Source: Diphasiastrum complanatum
Lineage: Eukaryota; Streptophyta; Lycopodiopsida; Lycopodiales; Lycopodiaceae
DNA length: 64,000 bases
Assembly: GCA_029204225.1 (NCBI GenBank)
Contig: CM055092.1
Span: 26,124,122 to 26,188,121, forward strand
Direction: 5' to 3'
Shown here: positions 43,297 through 57,784 of the stretch, piece after piece
Numbering within the stretch: the stretch's first letter is position 1
Layout of the letters: each line of letters begins with the position of its first letter
The notes under the pieces: model-generated
Database searches by the model: none
Told to the model about the DNA's origin: nothing
Seen by the model: the letters and a program-made list of their open reading frames with translations, nothing else
Made by a program: the position numbers and the translations under genes

Positions 43297-43882
43297 TTGT
43301 GTTTCAGGTTATGAAGGAGACATTCACATCCATCAATGATTTGGAGAAGATATCAATGCTAGAGCATGCTAGCTAGGATTCTACACCAAAATCGAGTTTC
43401 TTGCATATGTAGATTGGACCTTTTGTAGATCTAAACTCTATTTAGGGTTATGATCTTGATCAATTTCTGATTTTTGAATTCACATACTAGATTTGGCCAA
43501 TTTTTGGATCATTAGTAAAGCCTAAGTGGTGGCTATAAGATTGCATATCAAGATTTGAGCATTTGCATATAGACTTTAAAATAATCATTTTTTTGTGATT
43601 TTGTCAAAACCTAATTTTGATTGGATCTCTAGATAGTGAGGTTACTAAACTTCATTTGAGTTTGTTTCAATCTTAGGAAGTGGCAAGAGTCATTAGATTG
43701 AGGATAGATCATGTGTTGATCAAGATTTCATGATTCTATGTGTTGATTTGCTTGGTATAAATGATAGAAGAAAATTGAGGAGTTTCAAATCTTTGTGATT
43801 TTCTTTTAAAGCATTTGTTGTTGTTCAAAGGAGTTCTTTTTGCATTGAAATAGGTTGAAAGAGAAGATCAGGTCATTGCTGC

Positions 43883-44335
43883 ATGGCAACATCAAGTGCA
43901 GTCATGCTGGAAGCCAATGATAGGCTTATCTCAAGTAACTATTCACTATGGAAAGTGAGGATGGAATCACTTCTTGAGATGAATGATGTTTTGAATATTG
44001 TTATAGGTTAAAAGGAGATACCAACAACTCAACAAGATCAATTGAGGTATGATAAGAGGGCCAAAAGGGCTCTACACATGATCAAGATGAATGTTACCAA
44101 TGAGCTTCTTAAGGAAGTTGGTAAGCGTACTTCATCAAGTGAGGCTTGGGAAGCTTTGAAGAAGCCTTATGAGTCCAAGTCTACTTCTAGAGTGTTGACT
44201 CTAAGAGGGCAAATCTTTTCTTGTTTGCAAAAGAGTGAAGAAAGTCCAAACACTTTTGTTTTGAGAGTGAAAGTATTCAATGATAAGTTGCTTGCATTGA
44301 TGAGAGCTTTAAGGAAGGAGAGCTTGTTCAAGTGA
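43883..44335 (+). pseudogene. element B gag
   Basis: ATG at 43883 gives MATSSAVMLEANDRLISSNY, SLWKVRMESLLEM, then an in-frame TAA at about 44009, then a UBN2 core (RYDKRAKRALHMIKMNVTNE, EAWEALKKPYESK, TFVLRVKVFNDKL). The frame shifts near 44300; the true continuation (GELVQVILNSLLDAH) lies one frame over. The zinc knuckle is missing: the text jumps at about 44410 into the protease. Confidence 0.88.
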
Positions 44336-44409
44336 TTCTTAATAGTTTGTTGGATGCTCATGCTAACATTGTTCAAAGTATTGCTATTCGAAGAACTTTG
44401 CCAAGTTTG

Positions 44410-46525
44410 ATGGATCTTCATGGTGGACTGATAGTGCTGCAAGCTCACACATGACTTTTCACAAAGAGTACTTCACTTCTTTGTTGGCATATGGAGATGA
44501 CAAGAGGGTGATCTACATGACCAATGATGGTGAGTGTGCAATCAAAGGGATTGTCACAATTCCTATTTCTCTCTCGACAAAAAGGAATGTTCATTTGGAA
44601 GATGTTTTGTTTATTCCATCTATTACCAAGAATTTTCTTAGTGCATGAGTCAATTGCTAAGTAAAGGCCTCAAAGTGAAGTCTGATGCAATGCTTGTATG
44701 ATCAAAAGGAAGGATATCCTAGTTGCAAAAGGTATAAGGCCAAGTTGGATGTGTTGCAAGAGAGCAAATATCTATTCAAGAGGTTTGGCATAAGAGGATG
44801 TGACACATCAATTTCAGGTTATTGGAGGTAATGGCAAGAAAGAAGGTTGTGGGTGGTCTTCCAAGTTTCTTAAGTAGTATCAATGATGTTTGTGAGTCTT
44901 GTGCTTTGTCAAAGTCACATAGACTACCTTATACTATATCTACAAAGACTTTTCAAGTTGTACATTTAGATATTCATGAAATTACTACAATTAGCAATAG
45001 TGGAGCTAAGATGTATGTAAATTTCATTGATGATTTTAGTAGATTTTGTTGGATCTATCTACTAAAGAGCAAAGGTGAAGTGTTTGATGTTTTTGTTAAA
45101 TTCAAGAATGCAAGGGAGAACCAATTTTGCACAAAGATCAAGTGCTTGAGAGGTGACAATGGTGATGAGTACATATCTAACAAGTTCAAGGCCTTTTGTG
45201 ATGAGCATGGGATCAAGAGGGAGTATATAACAACAAGGACCCCACAACAAAATGGAGTGGCTGACAGGAAGAATAGGACTTTATGTGAAAGTGCTAAAGC
45301 TATGAGGTTAAGTGCTAATCTTGACAAACCATTTTGGGATCAAGCTTTGTTGTGTGCCAATTTCTTGTGCAATAGGTGGCCGAGTGCTATTTTGGATGGA
45401 AGGACACCTTTTGAGATGCTATTCAAGAGGAGGCCGAGTGTCAACTTTCTCAAAAATTTTGGATGCACATGCCATGTCAACATTACTCTTGATGATAGGA
45501 CCAAGGAGGATCCATCTTCAAGAAAAGGTATATTTGTTGGATATAGTGAGGTGAGTAAAGCCTACAAGGTTTACATTCCTTCTACTAACAAAGTGATTGT
45601 TTTTAGAGATGTCATTTTTGATGAGGGGAACATTCCAAAGGTGTCTTCAAGCATGATTGATAGTAGAGTGGATGGATCTAACATTCTTGATGTTGATGAG
45701 AAGGATCTTACTTTGGATGGTGGTGATGATGGACCTTCATCAAGTCAAAAGCCAAGGAGAACATCAAGAGAAAGACAAGTACCTTCAAGGCTCACATATG
45801 ATCAAAAGGGTAAGCAAGTAGTTTTTAGAAATTATGTTGCTTTCCTAACCTCTTTTGATGAACCTACAAGTGTAGATGAAGCTAGGAACAAAGAGGAGTG
45901 GATCCATTTGCACAAGTGTAGATGAAGCTAGGAACAAAGAGGAGTGGATCCAAGCAATGGATCTTGAGTATCAAGCTCTTACGAAGAATGAAACATGGAG
46001 TTTCGTGAAGTTACCCAAGGACAAGAAAGCTATTGGATGCAAATGGATCTTCAAGGTAAAGACAAAGCAAGATGGACCTATCAACAAGTACAAGACAAGG
46101 TTAGTGAAAAAATGATATGCTCAAGAGCATGGTATGGACTATGATGAGAATTTTGCACTTGTGGCAAAGATGGTGAGCATTCGAGACATTATTTCACTTG
46201 CTACTCTTAATGGATGGGATCTATGGTAATTGGACATTACAAATGCATTCTTGAATGGTGATCTTGTTGAGGAAGTGTACATGGAGCAGCCCAAGAGCTA
46301 CATTTCTACTTTAAAGCCAAATCATATGTGTCTTCTACAAAAGAGCTTATATGGTCTTAAGCAAGCACCAAGGAGTTAAAGGAGGTGGAGCTTCAACATG
46401 TTTCTTCAAGGGAATGCGTAGCTGATATCTTCACCAAAGCATTGGGAAAGGAGCAGTTTATGAAGCATAGGACATCACTTGGAGTGTTATCAAAGTGTAT
46501 GCTAAAACTAGTTGAAGAGGGAGTG
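44410..46525 (+). pseudogene. element B protease-integrase-RT-RNase H, deleted
   Basis: Protease begins WWTDSAASSHMTF. The integrase frame 44822-45925 has CESCALSKSH, Asp50 (VVHLDIHE), Asp112 (LRGDNGDEY) and, at the third catalytic place, Asp148 instead of Glu (NGVADRKNR). A 46-bp duplication (41-bp repeats 45866-45906 and 45912-45952) shifts the frame at the integrase-RT junction. RT continues CKWIFKVKTKQDG, a stop, [12 protein letters not shown] and [10 protein letters not shown], then the palm with YVDD and most of RNase H are deleted and the text resumes at VELQHVSSRECVADIFTKAL (about 46381), ending EEGV-stop at the purine tract. Non-functional. Confidence 0.92.
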
Positions 46526-47176
46526 TGAGAGATTTCAACTAGTTTGATCAATATTGAGTCAAATGCTACATTTGTTTATTTGACAATTGAGGCCAATTTC
46601 ATATGACTTAGACATTTACTTTTTATAGTCATGTTAGTCTAAATGCATTTTAAATTACTCATTTTAGAGTTGGAGGGAAAGCTAGAAAGTCAAGTTACTA
46701 GTAGATTCAAATTTGAATAAGGTTCATGGAACCTAGTCACTTTATGTTAGGGTTTTATCATTTTGGAGGGAAACCAAACTTTTGAATATTCATGGATCTG
46801 TTATATGTAGTTGTACACATGTGAGAGAAGGCTGATCTTCTATCTCTCTTACCTCATTCATGCTTATACATGGTTCTCTTGGGTTCCACTATCCATTGGT
46901 GCATTCTACTTGTAATATCTTGCAATTTCATGTGTAGAATAATTGGTTATTGCTATTTTCAGATCCACACATGTGAAATACAGTAGGGTTTTGTTGATGT
47001 ATGGAAAATAACTTTTATCTATGTTTTGATTCATGTTTGATCAAGTTCTATTAGAATTAGCACTCTATTTTGTGTGTAGATGCTGATTTTTTAACATTGA
47101 CAAGATTGGTGAATTGCTTGTTTTTGTAACCAAAGATCTTTAGATGATTTGGATCTAAATCGATCCAAATCTTTCA
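46524..47176 (+). repeat. 3' LTR of element B (family Ca)
   Basis: TGTGAGAG ... ATCTTTCA, 653 bp, preceded by GAAGAGGGAG. Lacks the CT array of the 9.7-kb copy. 120 bp of unassigned sequence separate it from the MITE. Confidence 0.92.
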
Positions 47177-47299
47177 CAGGGTCTTCAACATTTATTACAA
47201 ATGCCTACTCATACTAGCTCCTACATGGTCATTCCATCACTTGGGATTCACCGTGAGGCTCATGTGAAAAAATTCAGATCAATGATGATCCAGACAGTA

Positions 47300-47668
47300 G
47301 AGGAGTTTTGAGCTCCAAAAAGACCCTTTAAGAATTCGTGCAAGATGTAGTTTATATTGTTAAAATATTATAGCACTAATATTTTTTACTTTCCATAACT
47401 TTTTAATTGTAGCTCAGAAGTATGTCATCTAACATATCATTGGAAAGCCCCTGTTGAGCGCTTTCTAATGCACCAAACTGCGCTAAATTTGGACTTACCA
47501 CTAAAAAGTTATGCCATTTTTAGTGTGGAATCAAAATGTGGACTTGAAAAGTTACGTTACGTAGATTTCAAATTTGAGTGTTTTGATTGGTCCATGTGTA
47601 AGAAAAAACTGAGAAAAAAATATAAAAAGAATCTTTACAAAGGGTCTTATTTGGCTTTAGAACTCCTC
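47300..47668 (-). mobile_element. 369-bp MITE, copy 2
   Basis: Same element as at 2911-3277 in the opposite orientation, flanked by TA at 47298-47299 and 47669-47670. Ends GAGGAGTTTTGAGC and GCTTTAGAACTCCTC. Differences are scattered substitutions. Confidence 0.9.
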
Positions 47669-47689
47669 TAATGTGGCATAAACTGATCT

Positions 47690-48281
47690 TGGGTTTAGAA
47701 AGAGAACAAATCAACAATCCTGCCAATGTAGAAAAATCAGCATCTACTCTATTAATGAGATGCAAACTCTAAGAGAACTTGATCAAACATGAACCAAATC
47801 ATAAAGTATTGTTGTTGTCCGTACAAAACCAGCAAGCTACTATATTTCACACGTGTGGATCCAAAAAAAGCAAATATAGATTATTCTACACATAGAATTG
47901 CAAACAATCACAAGTATAGTGCACCAATGGATAGTAGAACCCAAGAGAACCATGTATAAGCATGAAATGAGATAGAGAAGAGAGAAGATCTACTTCTCCA
48001 TGAGTTACATCCTTAAATAATAGGTCCAAACCCTATTTGGCCACTTGGCTTTCCCTCCAAAATGTAAACCCTATTATTTATGGGTCTAGATTCAAAGTAC
48101 CCCCAGCATTCAGATTTGAATCTACTCAAACTCAACTAACTTTTTCACACTTTCAAAAAGTGTTTATTCAAATGAAATTTAGACTAATGAACTTTGAAAA
48201 GTCAAACTCTGAGTCTAATATGGAAGTTGGTCTCAATTTGCCAAATATAAAAATGTAGCAAATATGGTATAATCTTTCACA
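47690..48281 (-). repeat. family Ca LTR, minus strand
   Basis: Homologous to the LTRs at 9678, 46524 and 59655. Minus-strand start TGTGAAAG at 48281. The opposite end near 47690 does not reach a primer site; the MITE lies 20 bp away. Confidence 0.85.
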
Positions 48282-48475
48282 CTCCCTCTTCAATTAGTTT
48301 TAGCATGGACTTTGATAACACTCCAAGTGATGTCCTATGCTTCATGAACAAGTCCTTTCCCAATGCTTTGTGAAGATATCAGCTACACATTCCCTTGAGG
48401 ACACATGTTGAAGCTCCACCTCCTTTGCAATGACTTGCTCCCTCACAAAGCCTATATTACACCTCAATATGACAT
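48282..48475 (-). pseudogene. family Ca RNase H end, minus strand
   Basis: Minus strand reads KALGKDLFMKHRTSLGVLSK, SMLKLIEEGV-stop before the purine tract, parallel to 46430-46525. Upstream it decays (one stop and shifts) and is lost by about 48475. Confidence 0.8.
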
Positions 48476-50508
<2,033 letters not shown>

Positions 50509-51327
50509 AACGACATCGCAGCCTTACTCTCTGAAGTCGAACGTCTGTGTAATCAATCAACTAGAGCAGAAGCAGGATCGACTATGAACTCTTTGAGTTT
50601 GAGGTCTTCGAGCTCTATATCTTCTTTGACCTCCTTCAAATTGAAAGTCTTCAAGTTCGAGGTCCACGTCATCCACACTGTCCTGTCCGACGCAGACCAC
50701 ATCATAGTTCACTTTAGTACTTTTGGTAATTGTGTTATTTCACGCTTGTTCCATGTGTATATACATAACGGCCATTCATGAAAAATAGTATGATGATGAA
50801 GAAGAGACATGAAGTGACACACATGTGGAGCAGAGTGAATAGTCTACGTGAACTCCATTGTATCTTAATCATCTGATTCGTTAGAATCAGAGATATCCGA
50901 GAGAGTGAAAGCTATTCAAAAAATAGAGATAGTTGTAGCTAGCTAAGTAAGATCACTACACATAGTGCACCACTACTGTGCACCATTCTTGGGAACAGGA
51001 TCAGGATCTAATCATTGTATTCACAATAAGCTTAATTCAGATTCTCTATTTTCTTATGTGTATTTCACTACAAATGCTTTCTGATTTCTTTCTCAATTAA
51101 TGCTCACTCAATTCGAAATGTCTAATCTCGAAGGAAGCATGGTTGTCTCAGATGCCTAATTGTTTTGCTCCCTTCATGGTTGTCTCTGACACCTATCAAG
51201 ACATTCCTCCATTCGATCTAAGTCAATGTTGAGGTTGTAGTTTGGTAAAATTCTTGTTAAAGTTCTCTATGTTGGAGTTCCATTTCCTATTTCGCACCTA
51301 ATTTCTTCAAGAGCACCCCCAACAAAG
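50509..51327. other. no gene; sequence before a copia primer site
   Basis: Contains alternating TCTTCGAGCTC/TTCAAGTTCGAGG words (50600-50670). As it is followed by a primer-binding site, at least its right part should be a 5' LTR, but it does not match family Cd, the family of the pol that follows. Confidence 0.45.
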
Positions 51328-51340
51328 TGGTATCAAAGCC
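51328..51340 (+). other. primer-binding site with one mismatch
   Basis: TGGTATCAAAGCC, one base different from the TGGTATCAGAGCC of other elements here. Confidence 0.8.
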
Positions 51341-51398
51341 ATCATTCCAAACTATTATTAGTATTCAAAATTGTTTTACTATATTTAGATCATTTATC

Positions 51399-51626
51399 AT
51401 GGAAGAAACATCATTAGAAATCCGCTTGATCAACAAGTTCAATGGTGATGACTTCCACATGTGGAAGTTCAAGATGAAGATGATACTCATAGAAAAAGAA
51501 TTCTGGGGATACGTCAACGGTTCGATAGCCAAGCTTGCTGAACCTGACATGTTGACCGCCTGGGAAGCCAAGGATGGCAAAGCTCTTGCCATTGTATACG
51601 ACACCACACGAATTGTGTTGCGGTAG
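51399..51626 (+). pseudogene. copia gag start, different family
   Basis: MEETSLEIRLINKFNGDDFH, MWKFKMKMILIEKEFWGYV, then GKALAIVYDTTRIVLR and a stop. It resembles the minus-strand gag at 55.3-55.7 kb (WKFKMKDILIEKELW) more than the Cd gag at 31.7 kb. It is cut at about 51610 and joined to the middle of an integrase. Confidence 0.85.
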
Positions 51627-53758
51627 AAAACCCAATCTGGCTCACATTAGAACCTTTGGTTGTGCAGCTTATGCACATATCCCTGACAAGATTCAAAAGA
51701 AACTTGATGAGAAAGCTGAATAGGGATATCTGGTAGGATATCACAACAATTCGTCATACTACAGAGTCTACATGCCAGAGACGAACACTGTGAAGACAGT
51801 CAAAGATGTCAGATTTGATGAGAGCAAAATGATGGCCAATGATGATCCTGTCAGCTATGAAGTTTTTGAAAGACAATACTATAATCTGCCACCTGTGACA
51901 GAGGGAGCAAAAGACGAATACAAAAACGAAAATTTTTGAGTCGCTTCGCATTCGAGTGACGAATCAGAAGACAAAAGATTCGAGAGACAGCCTTCTGCTA
52001 CAGTACCTGTGAACCAAGATGGTTCCGGACCTAGTAGAGCAGACAAAGGCAAAGGCATTGCAATTCTAGGAGGATCTCCTAGAAGGTCGACAAGACAACG
52101 AAGAGTGCCAAAAAGATATGTGTCGGGTAGATCAGCTTCCACATTATAAGAGTTCTGTGGATTCAGTGGCAAACCACGGACATTCAAGGAGGCAAGTGAA
52201 TGTCCAAATAAGGACAAATGGATCCAAGCCATGAATGAGAAGATGGAATCCATGAGGAAGAACCAGGTATGGACGTTACAGCCATTACCAGATAAGCAAA
52301 AGGATCTAAAATGCAAATGGGTATACAAGCTAAAGTATGGACCAGATGGAGATGTCTCAAAATATAAGGCAAGACTTGTAGCAAAGGGATTTTCTCATGG
52401 ATATATTATTGACTATTCTGAGACCTTCTCTCTTGTCGTGAAACATTCATCCCTACGTTTACTATTTGCATATGCAGTTGCTTATGACCTTCGGATCCAC
52501 ATTGTGGACAAGAAGACAGCATTATTGCATGGTGAGCTAGACGAAGAGGCCTACATGTATCAATTTCCGGGTTATGCCTCAAATTCACTTCCTAATTATG
52601 CATGAAGAATGCATAGGAGTATCTATAGTTTGAAGCAGTCAGCTCGACAATGGTACAAGAAGAAAGATCAAGCCATGAAATCCTTGATTCAAGCCACTCT
52701 AATTCCAATGTCTATGTGAGAATTACAGATTGGAAGATCATCATTGTGGCTGTGTATGTGGATGACACTCTGATACTTTGCAAGAGTGAGAAGCTGATTG
52801 CTGAAGTGAAGAATGACATCTTGAAACATTTCGAGATTGTAAATCTGGGAGAAGCCAGGTGTTACCTTGGCTTACAGATTGATAGGGACTATGAGGGAAG
52901 TAAGGTGTACCTTCATCAGTCTAGATACACCCAAGAAATCGAGAATTTTGGGATGCTAAATTGCAAAGGAGCAAATACTCCAATGCTTGTAGGAACAGTA
53001 TTGACGAATAAAAATTGTTTGAGGACTGAAAAAGAGAGAGAATTGATGCAGCTCACATCTTACAGGAAACAGATAGGATCGTTGACCTACCTTGCAGATA
53101 ATACATGCCCTAGCATAGCTTATGTAGTGTTCAAGATAAGCCAATTCTGCATGAATCCAGGCTCGACACATTGGAAGATTGCAAAACAAATTTTGCAATA
53201 TCTTCAATAAACAAAGGATTATGGTTTGTGTTATTGTCGTGATGCAGGGTTTCAAATGCTTTCCTACAATGATGCTAGTTGGGCATCTCTCAAGAACGAC
53301 TGTAAAAGTGTCTTAGGAGAATGCACCATCGCGTCAGGTGCAGCAATTCTATGGGTCAGCAAGAAGCAGACCATTGTAGCTCAGTCATCCTGCGAAGTAG
53401 GGTATGTTGCAGTAGCAAAGATGGCCAATGAGATAATTTGGCTCAGACAGTTCCTTGACAAACTGGGCAAAACGAGGAATGAATCTCTAGTTTTGCAGAT
53501 GGACAATACATCTACAATACATCTGACAAAACACATTGCGATCAAGTATCACTTGATCAGGGATCTGATCGGGAAGAAGATGTTGCAGACCACCTTCATT
53601 GAAACGAAAGACATGGTTGCTAACATTTTCACAAAGGCCCTAGACAAAGGTCTATTCAAGAAACCGAGGAGCAGTCTTGGAATCGTCAAGCTATCATGCT
53701 TCGATAGGGAGCTAAAGAAACAAAATGTTTCTAGTGCCAAAGCCATGCTAGCTCTCTA
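51627..53758 (+). pseudogene. family Cd integrase end, RT and RNase H, several stops
   Basis: Begins in the integrase C terminus (HIRTFGCAAYAHIPDK), then STRQRRVPKRYVSG, RT (WIQAMNEKMESMRKNQVWTL, CKWVYKLKYGPDG, HIVDKKTALLHGELDEE), a TGA near 52603, a frame change near 52690, VAVYVDDTLILCKS with the YVDD motif intact, LTYLADNTCPSIAYV, a stop at 53208, and RNase H (LSYNDASWASLKNDCKSVLG, QSSCEVGYVAVA, VANIFTKALDKGLF). At least five stops or shifts. Protease and the integrase DDE core are missing. Confidence 0.93.
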
Positions 53759-53794
53759 CACAGATTTTGACAAGAAAGAAAAAAGAAACGAAAT

Positions 53795-54965
53795 TGTTTG
53801 TGAACAATTTTGCAACACACGACACAAAATTGTTTCGTGACACAAAATCTTTCTTGCTCCACGAACGGCCAAGAAGATCAGCCAAGTACCATGAGGTACA
53901 AATATTCGATCAAATATTATCACATCAGCAGAAGTATTTTAGATCATGGCTAATCTGCCACTCTTGTAATTTGCGATCAATTGTAGATGTATAATCTTTC
54001 AAATCTGTAAGTTACACGATGTGACACGAAAAAGTTTGCGAACTATATACTTTCTATTTGATGCATAATACCAATGCTAGTAAGCAAGACAAGAAGTCAG
54101 AAGACGAAAAATACTAAATACAAGTCCGCCTACGTGCAAGACAATTCTGTAGAGGATCTGTAGATCCAGAAGTCCGCTAGTAAGCAAGACACGATTCGTG
54201 AGAGAACTGTATTTTCTCTCATGTCAATGCACTGCGTGGATCTATCATGCAGTGCTTGATGAATCAGAAAATCAATAGATGATATTGTAGTTGTTGTGCA
54301 CATATTATTCTAAATGATTGTATGATCTCGAATGTATTTTTGTCTGCTACAATTCATGTGTCTGATTTACTTGCTCATTTAATTTTGCACTTTGGTTTGA
54401 TATTGTTGAATGCTATATTAATTTGTTAAAATAGATCAGCCATGTTTGTCTACACTCTAAAGGATCATAGGAATGATATAGCCGGCAGTGACTAGCGATC
54501 ATATCTGAATTCTTGACAAACTAATCTTGTTCGCGAATCCTTTTGCTTCGTGTTTTGCTTCATGATCACTTGGCTATAAGGGTAAATAAATTACAAAGCT
54601 CACCTAAATTTTGTTTTGTTTCGTTTCGTCTTGTCTCATCTAATTACAGAGCCTGATCGATCTTTTCACGAATGCTTGTGTTTCGTTTTATTTCGTGTCA
54701 TTTTGTAATCCCTATGCTTTTAGCATGAATCAATGTTAGAGCTCGTTTAAGCTTCACTTTGCTTCGCTTCATTTCATTTTCATCTAGATTTTGTCTCGTT
54801 TCATTTTGTTGTGTTTCAAAGCTTAATTGATCCAACACGAATTATTCTCGAATAGAAATAATTCTTGTTTCCCAAAAAGTTGCATGAATCGTTTGAGATT
54901 TTCTTTTATCAGTTTATCACTAGAGTTCTAGCTGAAATCTGCATTTTCTGAGTGCATTTTTTGCA
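53795..54965 (+). repeat. family Cd 3' LTR, about 1.17 kb
   Basis: Starts TGTTTGTGAACAATTTTGC after a purine tract (AAGAAAGAAAAAAGAAACGAA) and ends near GTGCATTTTTTGCA. Homologous pieces: 30807-31605, 42186-42431 and, inverted, 42432-43084. Confidence 0.85.
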
Positions 54966-54974
54966 TCAATCTTT

Positions 54975-55681
54975 CTCTTGATGTTATCCCACTCACAAAC
55001 ACTGATAAGGTTCTGCAATGCCGCACAATGCATTGTGCACCAGCTCAACATCACGTATGCGCTCACCAATAGAATGTAGTTCATCCCTCATTGTCTTGAT
55101 TCTGGTCATGTACGTCTGAATGTGCTCTCCTTGTTCCATTCAAGCACTATTCAGTTTTGACTTCAGAATTATAATCCTTGATGGATTTGACGTCTCAAAC
55201 TACTCCTTTAGCACATCTCATGCTTGTCTTGATTCTGGTCATGTACGTCTGAATGTGCTCTCCGTGTTCCATTCAAGCACTATTCAGTTTTGACTTCAAA
55301 AACATAATCCTTGATGGATTTGACGTCTTGAACTACTCCTTTAGCACATCTCATGCCTGTCTGTGTAATGGCATCACTTATGTGGGTAATGATGTGGTCT
55401 TTCACTGACAAGTTGATGAAGGTCAAAGCTCTCCTCGCCTTCATGTCGAACACTTTAATGTCCGCTTCATTTGGCGGTCTTCTCTCATCACCTATGATGG
55501 CATCCCACAGTTCCTTCTCTATCAGTATGTCTTTCATTTTGAATTTCCACAATGCACAGTTTGAAATCCCATGCAATTTGTTATTTTCACTCAAAATGAC
55601 TCTCCCATGTTTGCCATCCCAAAACTGCCTAAAACTGCAATCGTAAGCTAAAAAATAGGGGTCCGCCAGTGGCAACCTCAC
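54975..55681 (-). pseudogene. copia gag, minus strand, with internal duplication
   Basis: From right to left: ENNKLHGISNCALWKFKMKD, ILIEKELWDAIIGDERRP, ARRALTFINLSVKDHIITHI, and beyond the duplicated part IQTYMTRIKTMRDELHSIGE and RIRDVELVHNAL. A tandem duplication of 133 bp (55091-55223 and 55224-55356) repeats part of the protein and breaks the frame. Confidence 0.88.
55091..55356. repeat. 133-bp tandem duplication in gag
   Basis: Two units starting TTGTCTTGATTCTGGTCATG, nearly identical, so the duplication is fairly recent. Confidence 0.9.
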
Positions 55682-55689
55682 CTCAACCT

Positions 55690-56490
55690 ACATAGCACTG
55701 TTGGAGGGTTTGCGGATATCGAGGCAATCCTAACCATAGTTAATAAGTGAAAGGGATTTGGCACCCTACGTGTGTAAGTCCGATCCAATGACCACATAGA
55801 TAATTGATTAGCTAGAAGTTAATAAAAGGACTTTCGGCCTTTTAATATCACAGGGCCTAGTAGTCAAGTTAGTGTATAAAAGGCATTCCCAACAAAAATT
55901 CAAATTCAAATTGGTTCCCTCCACTTTTTGAATACTTAGGGTAGAAATTGGCCAATAGGATTTGAGGCCAAAGCCCTAAAATCCACTATATATAGTGGTG
56001 AATTCGAATCATTTGTACATATTATCTTCATTTTATGGAATGGATATGGAATCTCCTTGCTCTCCATCTTTCCTCCTCTACGTCTCATGTTTTCTTTGGA
56101 TTTGCTAATTGTTCGATTTAATGCTTATTGGGATTGATCATTCTTATGGTTTTTGTGAGAGAGAAGGGTAAGTCTCTATCATTGTTGTGGATCTAGTGTT
56201 AATGAATGTAGTGTTTATGGATCTTAGAATAGCCATGAATCATATGCATTTACTGGATTATGAAATATGTTATCGCTCTCATGGGAACAAATCTCCGTGT
56301 GACAACTAGTTAATCATTTTCATCTCATTGATGCTTGTGTGGTTGGATCTAGGGTTGAGGGTGGATAGGAAATGCTTAGTGTTAATGGATCTTAGTGTTA
56401 GCCATGTATGCATTTGTTGGATCATAAAATATGTTATCGCTCTCATGGGAACGAATCTCCATGAACACAAGAACACATAAAGAACACGTG
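55690..56490 (+). other. promoter-like region and imperfect 90-bp duplication
   Basis: CCACTATATATAGTGG (55983-55998) is a perfect palindrome holding a TATA box. Further right AGTGTT.ATGGATCTTAG ... TTATCGCTCTCATGGGAACRA occurs at 56210-56299 and 56377-56463. No coding region. Possibly the LTR or leader of an unplaced element. Confidence 0.5.
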
Positions 56491-56494
56491 AAGC

Positions 56495-57000
56495 AAATAT
56501 CCACGCATATATCCATGCACAATACAAAGGAGGTCGCGTGGCCAAAAAAAATTCACGTGGATATAGCTGTGGATTGGCGTGGATATAGCATGGATATGCT
56601 CATGTGGATTATCCATGCGTGGATGTTCCACATTGATATCATTTTTGGCAACAACTATTCATAGTTGGCCGGAGGTCGTAAAATTCAAATCGCATGGATT
56701 ATCCACACGTGGATCTTCCATACCAACTCCAACAACGGGCAGCCGGAGAGGAGAATTTGATTTTGGCGTGGATTATTCAAGCCATAGTAAGATTAAAAAA
56801 ATAGGCTTGACTTTCGCGTGAATATGGCATGGATACTACATGGCAAATTATCCACACGTGGATAATCCACGCGAAATTGTTTTATCCACGCAAAATCCAG
56901 AGAGCTGGGACCGTGAATATCTTGTGGATAAATTTATTTTTATATCCACATAATATCCACGGCCCAGGGATGTGGATTTTGCGTGGATAATCCACGCCGA
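56495..57000. repeat. cluster 2 of GTGGAT/ATCCAC palindromes
   Basis: At least a dozen copies of GTGGAT or ATCCAC in about 500 bp, including GTGGATTATCCATGCGTGG at 56603, GGATTATCCACACGTGGAT at 56695, TTATCCACACGTGGATAATC at 56848 and GCGTGGATAATCCACGCC at 56981. The paired phrase ending GTGGATNTTCCA appears twice (56619, 56707), as in clusters 1 and 3. Confidence 0.8.
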
Positions 57001-57419
57001 TTTTTTTTACCAGATTTGTTTTTTGGCGCATGAACCAAAATGTGGTTCGCAGATGTCGACTTCTTTTTTCTTTTGTGTGAGAGACAGAAAAAGAGATAAA
57101 ATATGGGAGTGAGGATGAGATGGGAATGAATGTGAGTGAGAATATTGATAGTGTTTTGTGTTTTTAGTCCATTGATGGATGTTAGTTGTATTTGTTTTGT
57201 GATCATAATCTTTTAGGATAAGTTTTAAGATCTTTTTTGTTTGTATATGAAAAATGGAAAAAGAGCTTTCAGATTGAAAGATCAAGTGCATGCAAAAGGA
57301 AAAACAAAGATTGCAAAACAATGGAGATACAATAGTAAAGGTAAATTCCCATTTATTTTGGTTCATTTGATATATATTTGATAACTTAATGTGTTCTCTC
57401 TTGATGCATTGTATTGTGG

Positions 57420-57680
57420 TTTCCATTACTTTCCATTGTGCTTTCCATTACTTTCCATTGTGCATTCTAGCATGCAAATCATGTGCTAAAATAGATACAT
57501 TGCATTGAATTTATCAATAGATACATTTGCATTCAATAGATGTGCATTCAATAGACTATGCATTGCATTGAATTCATAAATAGATACATTTGCATTCAAT
57601 AGATGTTCATTCAATAGATGTGCATTCAATAGACTATACATTCATGAATTAAAAATATATGCATTCAACATTTTTGCAAG
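57420..57680. repeat. short tandem words TTCCATTACT and GCATTCAATAGA
   Basis: TTTCCATTACTTTCCATTGTG is repeated at 57420-57460, then ATAGATACATTTGCATTCAA and TGTGCATTCAATAGACTA alternate to about 57645. AT-rich, non-coding. Confidence 0.8.
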
Positions 57681-57784
57681 AATGATGTAGTGGCAAAACA
57701 TTATATTGATCTCAAAAAAGTACATTGATGAAAGAATTAATTACCCCTTCATACATTGCCTTCTACAAGGCCTTACATTCAATT

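Noticed and set aside
57007-57426. 139-codon minus-strand ORF
   Set aside because: Low-complexity Ser/His/Ile-rich translation over AT-rich DNA, with no homology or splice context.
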